In this document: one piece after another, positions 52,713 to 64,000 of the stretch
Position numbering within the stretch: position 1 is the first letter of the stretch
Layout: every line of letters begins with the position of its first letter
From: CAVZYN01 sp963779515
Lineage (GTDB): Bacteria > Pseudomonadota > Alphaproteobacteria > Rhizobiales > Hyphomicrobiaceae
Length of the DNA stretch: 64,000 nucleotides
Assembly (NCBI GenBank): GCA_963779515.1
Contig: CAVZYN010000009.1
Span: forward strand, 357,029 to 421,028
Direction: 5' to 3'
Translations under genes and position numbers: made by a program
Notes under the pieces: model-generated
What the model was told of the DNA's origin: nothing
What the model saw: the letters and a program-made list of their open reading frames with translations, nothing else
Database searches by the model: none

Positions 52713-52946
52713 GCGCGACGCTAAGCGTGCATCACGCCGTCCTCCCGATCAATATCCATCCCGCCATGACGCAGTCGGTGTTCGAATTCCTCACTGAGGG
52801 AACCTACAAGGCCGTTTACAGCCGAGGACGGTTGAGGGCGAGTTCGCGATACGAACGTCCATGGAGACGTGAAGGCCGTGCCACCCTGCAGATGACCGAT
52901 GGCAGGCTGGTCGAGGCGGCCGAGCGCACGGAAAGGCTCCCGCTCG

Positions 52947-53573
52947 TCACCGCCCAACTTCGCTGAGTCGGCCTTCTTGCCGCTCGGTTGCCATCGGCGC
53001 GCTGTCAGTCACGCCGTCGCTGTTTGGACCGATCTCGCCGTGCCAGGGTGTCCGCCATTCCAAGGCGACGACCACGGCCGTCAGGGCTGCCGCAAGGCCC
53101 AGGGCTACCAGCCAGAATGGCAAGCCAAGGAGCCGGTCGACGCCGAGTTTGTCGCCTTTTTCGGCGAACAATGCTGTGATGGCGGCATCGCTATAGCCGT
53201 AGGCCATGGCACCCGCGATGCCTCCTGCCACTACGAACAGCGCGTCCCGGTAGCCGGCACCGACCTGTGCCAGGGACGTCCCGGGACAGGCTCCCGCAAT
53301 TGTGATGCCGACGCCGAGGACGAGGCCGCCGATGATGTCGGCCTTCCACAGCAACGGCTTGAGGCTCAGCTTCACGCCGAACACGCCGTTGAGCACAGCG
53401 AGCACGATGAGGCCGGTGATCACGGCGGCGAGGAAGATCTTCAGCATGATGAAGCTCTTCAGCTGCATCTGGCCCACGATGATTCCCGGCTCGAACACGC
53501 GCGATTTCTCAAGCGCGAAGCCAAACACGAACCCGGTCGTTAGACCGATCAAGAGCCCCGAAAGAACCGACAT
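52947..53573 (-). CDS. YeeE/YedE-family (DUF6691) membrane transporter subunit
   Basis: A 208-residue membrane protein with about four to five helices. The conserved cysteine motif GITIAGACPGTSLAQVGAG is the signature of the YeeE/YedE sulfur-compound transporter family; GFVFGFALEKSRVFEPGIIV starts the protein. Typically encoded next to a second YeeE/YedE half, as here (18-base gap), the two together forming one transporter. By family analogy it may import thiosulfate or another reduced sulfur species. Confidence 0.87.
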   Translation of the reverse strand: MSVLSGLLIGLTTGFVFGFALEKSRVFEPGIIVGQMQLKSFIMLKIFLAAVITGLIVLAVLNGVFGVKLSLKPLLWKADIIGGLVLGVGITIAGACPGTSLAQVGAGYRDALFVVAGGIAGAMAYGYSDAAITALFAEKGDKLGVDRLLGLPFWLVALGLAAALTAVVVALEWRTPWHGEIGPNSDGVTDSAPMATERQEGRLSEVGR

Positions 53574-53591
53574 GGTGATGACTCCTTGAGG

Positions 53592-54107
53592 TCAAGCACG
53601 GCGCAGTAGCGTGGCGCTCAGTATGCCGCCGGCAAACATGGCAGCGACGGCGATGGTGGAGCCGACCGAGAGCTGGGCGATGCCGGAGATGCCATGACCG
53701 GACGTGCAGCCCCCGGCGATGCGCGCGCCGAACAGCATGATGAAGCCGCCGAGGAACGCGACCGGAGCGCGGGACATGAGCGAACCCGTGGCCATCGTCC
53801 GCGCCCAAACCGGGGATATCGACTGCCGGCGCGCGCCGGAAAGCGTCATCGAGATGTAGGCCCCGATGGTGATGCCGGCAACGACCGCGACCTGCCACCA
53901 GTTCTTGGGGCCCCACATGTGGCTGGCGAAGTAGCTCACCTTCTGCACCTCGGGATCGATGAGTGCAGCGAGATGGGCCGCCACGGTGACGAACGAGGAC
54001 GAGGCGCCGAGTGCGGTATCCATCAGCAGGAAGGTCGGGATCTGCAGGAGCCCGATCACAACACCCGCGACATAGGGAGACCAGGATTTGTCGGTTAGTA
54101 CGGCCAT
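53592..54107 (-). CDS. YeeE/YedE-family membrane transporter subunit
   Basis: A 171-residue membrane protein, partner of the following YeeE/YedE gene. Visible are the N-terminal VLTDKSWSPYVAGVVIGLLQ, MLFGARIAGGCTSGHGISGI with the second conserved cysteine motif, and a C-terminal helix. The ATG at 54107 has GGGAGG upstream and family homology begins there. In the E. coli relative TsuA both cysteine motifs sit in one chain; here they are split between two proteins. Confidence 0.87.
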   Translation of the reverse strand: MAVLTDKSWSPYVAGVVIGLLQIPTFLLMDTALGASSSFVTVAAHLAALIDPEVQKVSYFASHMWGPKNWWQVAVVAGITIGAYISMTLSGARRQSISPVWARTMATGSLMSRAPVAFLGGFIMLFGARIAGGCTSGHGISGIAQLSVGSTIAVAAMFAGGILSATLLRRA

Positions 54108-54562
54108 GGAAGCCTCCCATTTCATTGCATCGTGGCGCCCGAATGCCACGAAGCGGGGGTGCCAGCCTTGAGGTCCATCAAGTTCGGCTGGCTCACTCGA
54201 ATGCTGCAGCGACGATTCGGCACTGGAATCATGGGCGCAATGCCAAGCCATTCTTCGAGCCGCAGAGGCCGAAGTCTGTGGTCGAAAGCTTCGCCAAATA
54301 TTGTGGCTAAGGACCTTCCGTCGTCACCGAGCCTATGTCCGGAGCTGGAAAATGCTGACGTCGTTGGCACCTTCACGGAGTTCGGCAGCTCATGGCCCAC
54401 CTCGAAATCAGAACGAAAACGGTCTCGGGTGAGAAGCCGTCATCGTCGTCCTGGCGAATCCGAACGAGGAGTTGGCGATATTCGAACCGCGCAGCGTGCA
54501 AAAACAAGCGCGATTGTTGTCGTCTTCGAATCAAACCAGCTCGTAACTGACCTGAACCAGTG
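54108..54562 (+). other. Spacer, nothing recognised
   Basis: About 450 bases between the YeeE/YedE pair and the transglutaminase gene. A small hairpin CGTGGC-GCCCGAAT-GCCACG lies near 54125-54150. Open frames here match nothing I know. Confidence 0.35.
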
Positions 54563-55438
54563 TCACCCTATCGGCTCAACGTCGACGGCAACCGACATCC
54601 TCTGGTCACCTCCGCCGAGCAACACACCGTTAATCGGACTGATGTCGTCATAGTCGCGGCCGTAGGCGAGCGTGATGTGCTCGCCGACAGGGACGATTCC
54701 ATTGGTCGGATCGAAGTCGACCCAACCTGCTTCGGGTGACCAGACGGAGAGCCAAGCATGGGACGCATCGGCTCCCTTCAACCTCACCTGTCCGGGCGGC
54801 GGGCGAGTCATCAGGTAGCCGCTGACGTAACGCGCCGGCACGCCGATGGAGCGCAACGCAGCAATGGCAAGGTGCGCGAAGTCTTGGCAGACCCCACGCT
54901 TGATCTCCAGCACGCGCGCCACCGGCGTCGACACGTCGGTGGCCTTTGGATCAAACACGAATTCCTCGAAGATCCGTCGTGTCAAATGCATGGCGCCAGC
55001 CAAAACCGGACGCTCTGGCGGAAATGAAAGCAGCGCGAATTTTCTGATGTCTTGGTTCACAGCCGCGTGGCGCGATCGGCAGACAAACTGTCGGACGTCA
55101 ATGTCGATCACCTCGCCCGTGCGATCCGCCAGCCGTGCGATTGCCTCCCATGCGGTCCCCTGATCGAACACTGGCGGCGGCTGTCGCGTCGTCGCAACCG
55201 TGCTGCGGGCATGGACAATGAATTCTGTGTGCGCGTCCTCGATGCGCAGCAGCGACGCGCTGTTGCCGAATACGTCTGTGATCTCGGTAAGTGAGACCGG
55301 CGCCGGCTCGATCAGCAGACTATGGTGAATCACCGACTGGGTCTGGGTAGGACGCGGCTTCAAGTGCACCAGATGATGGGACTGCGCGACCGGGGCGCGA
55401 TACGTGTAGGTGGTCCGATGACTGATCTCGAACTTCAT
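54563..55438 (-). CDS. Transglutaminase-like protease family protein
   Basis: A 291-residue cytosolic protein of the bacterial transglutaminase-like superfamily. The N-terminal beta domain (KFEISHRTTYTYRAPVAQSH) is followed by the papain-like core: the catalytic cysteine in IKRGVCQDFAHLAIAALRSI, the histidine in LKGADASHAWLSVWSPEAGW and the aspartate in WVDFDPTNG. Start ATG 55438 has AGGAG and overlaps the stop of the ATP-grasp gene (ATGA). These families are routinely encoded together and may build and cleave an unknown peptide or amide-linked product. Confidence 0.92.
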   Translation of the reverse strand: MKFEISHRTTYTYRAPVAQSHHLVHLKPRPTQTQSVIHHSLLIEPAPVSLTEITDVFGNSASLLRIEDAHTEFIVHARSTVATTRQPPPVFDQGTAWEAIARLADRTGEVIDIDVRQFVCRSRHAAVNQDIRKFALLSFPPERPVLAGAMHLTRRIFEEFVFDPKATDVSTPVARVLEIKRGVCQDFAHLAIAALRSIGVPARYVSGYLMTRPPPGQVRLKGADASHAWLSVWSPEAGWVDFDPTNGIVPVGEHITLAYGRDYDDISPINGVLLGGGDQRMSVAVDVEPIG

Positions 55439-58157
55439 GGCTCCTGCCGCGACCGCGTCCTGACCCATTTCGGTTCCTTCTCGACCACGCTGAAGTAGCG
55501 CCGCGTGATAGCGTCGGATAACAGCGGCATGCGCTCGATCTGCGCGCCGAGCATGCCGGCGAGCGCGACGCGCTGTCCGCTGCCGTCCAGTTCGGCGAGT
55601 CCCACGACATCTGCCAGCCGCACAGCATTGAGCATGCCGAGCGCTGTGCGCTGCACCTCCGTGCGGCCGCCTCCGTCGCCGGTCTGAGGGAGCGTGTCGA
55701 TATGGGTTGACAGTGCCGCGAGTTGATAGCCGAGGCTGCGCGGGTTGGCCTCGTCGACAATTAGCAGGTCGAGCACCGGCGCAATCATCGGATTCAGCCG
55801 GTAGCGCGAACGATAAGTGATGAAGCAGTCAGCCAGTTCCAAAGCGAGCAACAGGCCAGCCCCGTCGTCGTCCTGGAGCACCTTGTCCGTTCCGAGCACC
55901 GTCAGCAGCATGTGCGACAGGTTGAGCGCCCGGGTCATGCGGCGGCCCATGTCCAGGAACGACCACCCGAAATTACGCGTCATGTTCTCGTGGGTCAGGC
56001 CGTTGAACGCCGCGATGGCGCCAAGGCCAGCGTCGATCAGATCCAGCGACTCGCCGATCGAGGCTGGTAACGCTCCCGCCTGCCACCGCCGGCCGACGTA
56101 GAATGCATTCAGCGTGCGCCACGCCTCAAGCGACAACCGGTCGCGTGTCAGACTTGCAATGCGGTGCACGTGTCCCAGCGTGCCCTGCAAACCGTTGACA
56201 TGATCGAGCGAGGTCATCACGGCATGCGATAGCTGCGCGATAGCGCGCGCGTCATCTCCAGGCGACGTCGCAAGCGGGGGCCCGTCGTCACGTTCCAGCA
56301 GACCGGCGAGCATGGCGCGGGCAAGCCCCAGGCTCTGGCGAGTGCTGTTATCCGCCTCGATCCGGCTGAGGCAGGTGCGCAGGACGCGGAACGTCCAGTC
56401 GACCTGTTCGGTATAGCGGCCGAGCCAAAACAGATTGTCGGCAGCGCAACTCGGCAGCTCCCGCGGGTTGCGCTGAATCTGTGCCGCTTCAAGTGTTGGT
56501 CGCCACAGACTCTTGAATACGGGCTGGGGAGTATTGCTGATGACCCAGACATCACGCGATGCGCCGTCTGGCACCGTCAGAGCCATGGATGCTCCGGGAT
56601 CGACGGTCATTGCGAGGCCACCCGGCATGACGGCAAAACCGCCTGGAACAGCGGTTGCAAAGATCCGCACAGCGAACGGCTTGGCTTCCAAGCCGTTCGG
56701 TCCGTACGAAGGCGCGGTCCCCATCGCAACCTTCTCTTCGGCCACCAGTGTGGCACCGTCAAGTTGGATCTCCGCGATCAACGCTGCGCGGTCCTCGGGT
56801 GCCATCTTGGCAGGATCGCGGGCCGGTGCTGCTCGCCCGGGGCGCGCCGTCTGTTCGTTGGCGCGGCGGATGAAATAGCGGTCAAGATCGCCGATCACGG
56901 TCTGGCGGACGGATGCGTCGCCGAGCCACCACTTGGTGACATCCCAGATGGCGAGGTCTTCGCTGAGCAAGGCCGTGCACAACGCTGGCAGATAACTACC
57001 GAGGCCACGGTTCTCGGCGAGCGCCGTGCCAAGCGCATTAACGACTAGGTCGGGCTGCTGGCGCACCGACTGCACCAATCCAACGGGACCGAGGAACCCA
57101 GACGGGTCGAGTTCCAGGGCATCGCTCGATGCGCCGGCAACACAGCGCACGATCAGATCAATCGGGTGCAGACCGTCGAGGGTCTTGAGGAAAACGCGGC
57201 CGTTCTCGGCGCGCACATCATCCCCTTCAACGAGCAGCAATCCGAGATAGCGCGCGAGATAGGCGTGGCTGAAAAAGTCGTTGTGATAAGGCCCCGGCGT
57301 CAGTAGCGCGATGGTCGGATCTGGCCGGCCGACCCGTTGCGACAGGGCATCCTGCATCTGCTGGAAGAAGGGCGCCAGCCGCACCGCCTTGCTGGCGCTG
57401 AACATGTCGCCGGACACATGCGTCAACACAGTGCGGTTGGCCAAGGCGTAGCCGATCCCGGCAGGCGTCTCGACATGGATATCGACGACCCGCCAATTGC
57501 CGTCGGGACCGCGCGCGATATCGGCCGCGAAAAACTGGATTCGGCCACTGACCGGCTTGATGTCCTGGCACGCGCGCAGATATGCTGGATCGCTGAACAC
57601 GAGTTCGGGCGGAATCATGCCGCGCTTCAAAGTCTCCTGTGGACCGTAAACGTCCGCTAGCACGGCTTCGATCAGGCGCGCGCGTTGAATGATGCCCGTT
57701 TCGATTGCGGACCACGTTTCCGGCGGAAACACCAAAGGCATGAGGTCGAGCCGCCACGGCTGCAGATTGCGCGAGGGATCGGCAAACAAATCATGCGCAA
57801 TGCCGGTTTCGCGCACCCGGGTATTGATGCGATCGATCCGCTCTAGCCGCTGCTCGTGCGTGAGCGCGTCAAGGCCCGCCAGAACCGGTTGCCAATGGTG
57901 CCCGATCGCACCGTCGGCGCCGATGAGCTCGTCGAATGCGCCCGAGGCCTTATAGCCGTTGGCAATCGGCGCCGTGCTGGCTGTTTTTGGTGAGGCTGCA
58001 GCCGGCATGCTGGTGGTAACCTGTTCATTGATCTCGGAGGCACTTTCAGTAGCGCGGACTTCGGTGGTTAGCGAGTTGCCCGTGGCGAATGGAATGTACC
58101 AGCCAGCCAACCGATTCCACCAGCCGCCTGCGGCAGTTTTGTTGCGCGCCTTGTCGG

Positions 58158-58161
<4 letters not shown>
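55435..58161 (-). CDS. Fusion of circularly permuted ATP-grasp (type 2) and alpha-E domain
   Basis: An intact 908-residue protein. Residues ~70-560 are a circularly permuted ATP-grasp domain (QPWRLDLMPLVFPPETWSAI, FFAADIARGPDGNWRVVDIH, LLTPGPYHNDFFSHAYLARY, and a C-terminal metal/ATP region around ADIARGPDG). Residues ~580-890 form an all-helical alpha-E domain (SCAADNLFWLGRYTEQVDWT, GWSFLDMGRRMTRALN). ATP-grasp enzymes make amide or thioester bonds. A second, split ATP-grasp plus alpha-E pair lies upstream at 61.5-64 kb. The start overlaps the stop of the DUF2126 gene (ATGA). Confidence 0.92.
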
Positions 58162-61459
<3,298 letters not shown>

Positions 61460-61505
61460 CAAGTCCCCGCTGTTCGTCCACCGCCGAGTGCTGGACATAC
61501 CAGCG

Positions 61506-62570
61506 TCATGTTAGGATTGTGTCTGCCTCGGCTCTTGTGTCTGACTTTGTATTTGCTCCTGGCCTTGCGGCGTTGCTGTCGATCGGCGTCCCTCGGTGCC
61601 GTGAGGGCGATTCTGGTGTGCGTTCGGCCGGTGGAGCACGGAAGAATGCCGACCCGATCTCGGCGCTCAAATCGATCAGCGTCCGCTGCACCCAGTCATT
61701 GAACTCGTGCAACCGGCCGAGCAATTCGGTGTCCCGACCTGCGGCCTGCAGGCCCCCCATCAGAATCTCGCACGCTTCCAGGCCGGCGCTGGCCCGCGGC
61801 AGCCGAAATCCGCTCCGCAACATCTGCAATGCGTCGCCGATTTCGCGTGCGCAAAATCCGATCGAGCGTGGATGGCTTGGATTGAAGGCCAGGAACCGTG
61901 CGACGCGCTCGGGGGTCGGCATTGTTCGGCTCCAACCGGTGAAATACCTGATACGCCCCAACTGTGCGCAAGATTGTCGACCAGAACACGAAATCGTCGG
62001 CAGAGTCTGTCGTGCGCTTCACCGTTGCGCCCTGCGCGAACTTTACATCGAGCAGTCGGCTCGTTTGGTCCGCGCGCTCGATCATCAGTCCCAGTTTGAA
62101 GAAGTGATAACCCTCGTCACGGTACAACAATCCCTCAGCGACGCCGATTTGTGTGAGGCAGCCAGCTCTGACCTGGACACAAGTGCGCGGCAATTGCGAG
62201 AGTCGGATATCTTCGGCGCCGATCTGCTCGACCATCCCGTGAAATGCATTCAGCTGCGCCCACATTTCAGTTGGAATGAACGGCCGAAGCGCGCGCGCAT
62301 TTTCGCGTGCCCAGTGGACCGACGAGCGGATCGAGCCGGAATTGGCATGGTCGGTCAGGTAGAAGGCGATGATGTTGTCAGCTGACGGCTCGAACCGCTC
62401 ACGGAAGGTGGTTCGTCCGAGTGCAGCGTCAAAAGCCAAGTCCAACTCGTCTCCTTCTCGTGGCCGCCGAATGAGGATTGCATCTCGATGACCCGCGCGA
62501 GGCTCGACGCACGCTCAAGATAGCGGGCCAACCAGAACAGGCTTTCGGCGTTGCGCGACAGAAGCCTCAC
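61506..62570 (-). pseudogene. Alpha-E domain protein gene with two frameshifts
   Basis: A ~310-codon stand-alone alpha-E gene (DUF403). It starts LLSRNAESLFWLARYLERAS at ATG 62570. A base is missing near 62412-62416, after which it continues TTFRERFEPSADNIIAFYLT and DHANSGSIRSSVHWARENAR. An extra base at about 61921-61923 moves it to MPTPERVARFLAFNPSHPRS and the final helices. Its start overlaps the end of the ATP-grasp gene by 4 bases. Homologous to the C-terminal half of the 55.4 kb fusion. Confidence 0.82.
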
Positions 62571-64000
62571 GCGTCACTCTCCAGCACCCAAGTGTCCTTG
62601 GTACCGCCCCCCTGCGATGAATTGACGATCAGCGAGCCTTCCCGGAGCGCGACCCGCGTCAAGCCGCCCGGCAACACCCAGGTGTCACGACCGGTGATCG
62701 CATAGGGCCTGAGGTCGACGTGGCGCGGCCGGGCTCCGCCATCGACCAGAGTGGGCGACACGGACAGATCAATCATCGGCTGGCTGATGAAATTGCCTGG
62801 ATCGGCCTTCAGCTTGGCGGCCGCCGCCTCGATTTCGGCCTTGCTCGACTTCGGGCCGATCACGATGCCGTAGCCGCCCAACTCGCCAACCGGCTTGAGC
62901 ACCAGCCGCTCGAGATTGGCAAGGGTGTAGGCGAGCCCTTCGGCCTCGCCGCAGATATGCGTTTCGACGTTGGCCAGGATCGGCTCCTCGCCTAGGTAAT
63001 AGCGGATGATGCGAGGCACATAGGCATAGACGGCCTTGTCGTCGGCGACGCCGGTGCCGATCGCATTTGCCAGCGTTACTGTGCCCTGCCGTGCGGCCCT
63101 GAGCAGGCCGGACACACCGAGCATCGACGTTGGGTTGAACGCTTCGGGATCGAGGAAATCGTCGTTGATGCGCCGATAGATGACGTGTACGGGCTCGCGC
63201 CCGGCGATGGTCTGGGCGAAGACACGATCGTCGTCGACTTGCAAGTCGCGCCCCTCGACCAGGGCCACGCCCATCTCACGCGCCAGAAACACGTGTTCGA
63301 AATAGGCCGAATTGTAGATGCCGGGCGACAACAGCACAACGTTCGGATTGTCGACGCCCGCTGGCGCGACTTCGCGCAACTTGCCGAGCAGGCGCTTGCC
63401 ATAGTCCGACACCGGCCTGACGTTCAGGCCGGCCATCAGGTCGGGGAACGCCCGTTGCATCAGATGTCGGTTTTCGATCACATAGGACACGCCCGACGGG
63501 CTACGGCCGTTGTCTTCCAGGACCAGAAACTCGCCGGCCGATCACGCACGATGTCGGTACCGTTGATGTGGATATAGGTGCCACAGGGAAGATCGAGGTC
63601 CACCATCTCCGGTCGAAAGCAGATATTGGCCAGCACCAACGCGGCCGGATCACGCCGTCCTTCAGAATTTTTCGCTCGTGATAAACATCGTGGAGAAACA
63701 GATTGAGCGCCTTCACCCGCTGCGTCACGCCAGCTTCGATCTTCGCCCAGGCTGGCCGTCAGCACCCGGGGAATGACGTCGAACGGCAGGATCCGATCGA
63801 TGGCATCTTTTTCGGTGTAGACCGTGAAGGTGATGCCAAGCTTGAACAGCTCGTGTTCGGCGTCACTCGCGCGTTGTCGGAGCGTGCTCAGTTCGCTGGT
63901 CTCAAGCTATGCCACAGGCGAGCGAACTGGCGGCCGGGCTGCTTGTCGGCGCCGAGCAGTTCGCAGTAGAAGGCGCCGGGATCATAGCCATCGAGCGCCG
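62567..64000 (-). pseudogene. Circularly permuted ATP-grasp (type 2) gene with at least four frameshifts, N-terminus outside window
   Basis: The frame enters from the right edge (LDGYDPGAFYCELLGADKQP) and ends at 62567. Intact pieces are ASDAEHELFKLGITFTVYTE, ALNLFLHDVYHERKIL, ANICFRPEMVDLDLPCGTYI with HINGTDIVRD, and a clean C-terminal 307 codons (ENRHLMQRAFPDLMAGL...). Frame changes fall near 63903, 63753, 63648 and 63538: one insertion and three deletions. The last ~920 bases are free of errors. Related to the N-terminal half of the 55.4 kb fusion. Confidence 0.82.

Noticed and set aside
52727..52966. Small overlapping frames on both strands between the channel gene and the YeeE/YedE pair
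   Set aside because: About 80 codons each, no start context, no motif, and each overlaps the other; neither strand is convincing.

Overview
The window is GC-rich, densely coding DNA from an alphaproteobacterium. The left edge carries the end of pufM, the reaction-centre M subunit, followed by a soluble cytochrome c2. This points to a purple non-sulfur phototroph, most likely of the Hyphomicrobiales (Rhodoplanes/Rhodopseudomonas-like). The genus is an inference. I recognised no rRNA, tRNA or CRISPR array.

Layout. 0-1.5 kb: pufM and cytochrome c2. 1.8-3.8 kb: an in-frame chimera of three gene fragments (LysR, hydantoinase B, HpcH/HpaI aldolase), then a class I aminotransferase. 4.6-14.7 kb: an IclR regulator with a visible palindromic operator, a hydantoinase A-B fusion, and a five-gene dipeptide-type ABC transporter. 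14.9-26.6 kb: amine and amino-acid oxidation genes (two FAD amine oxidases, three type II HAD proteins, a class III aminotransferase, a GhrA-like reductase, an Lrp/AsnC regulator and a TMADH-like flavoprotein). Several of these are broken by nonsense codons, frameshifts or truncation. 26.6-35.9 kb: a second ABC transporter, with its two ATPases fused, followed by separate hyuA and hyuB genes. The two halves look like parallel uptake-plus-hydrolysis modules for small cyclic amides, lactams or short peptide-like compounds; the substrate cannot be read from sequence.

36-43 kb is a scar region: fragments of tctA, a GMC oxidoreductase, virB10/trbI, a TIR-like protein, an IS1182 transposase and a photolyase lie around a tyrosine integrase. 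Apparently intact cytochrome b561 and Rieske-FMN reductase fusion genes sit among them.

43.5-48.6 kb is a co-directional block: fasciclin protein, DCC thiol protein, photolyase-type flavoprotein, isoprenylcysteine-methyltransferase-like membrane protein, DUF4149, CIA30 and PNPOx-like protein. It fits a light or oxidative-stress role by analogy. 48.6-54.1 kb holds three small c-type cytochromes, an IS256 remnant that splits a gene for the so-called translational machinery protein, a frameshifted K+ channel gene and a YeeE/YedE pair.

54.5-64 kb is a minus-strand cluster of transglutaminase, circularly permuted ATP-grasp and alpha-E genes. The two downstream genes are intact. The three upstream ones carry at least eleven single-base frameshifts between them, which means either gene decay or poor base accuracy in that stretch.
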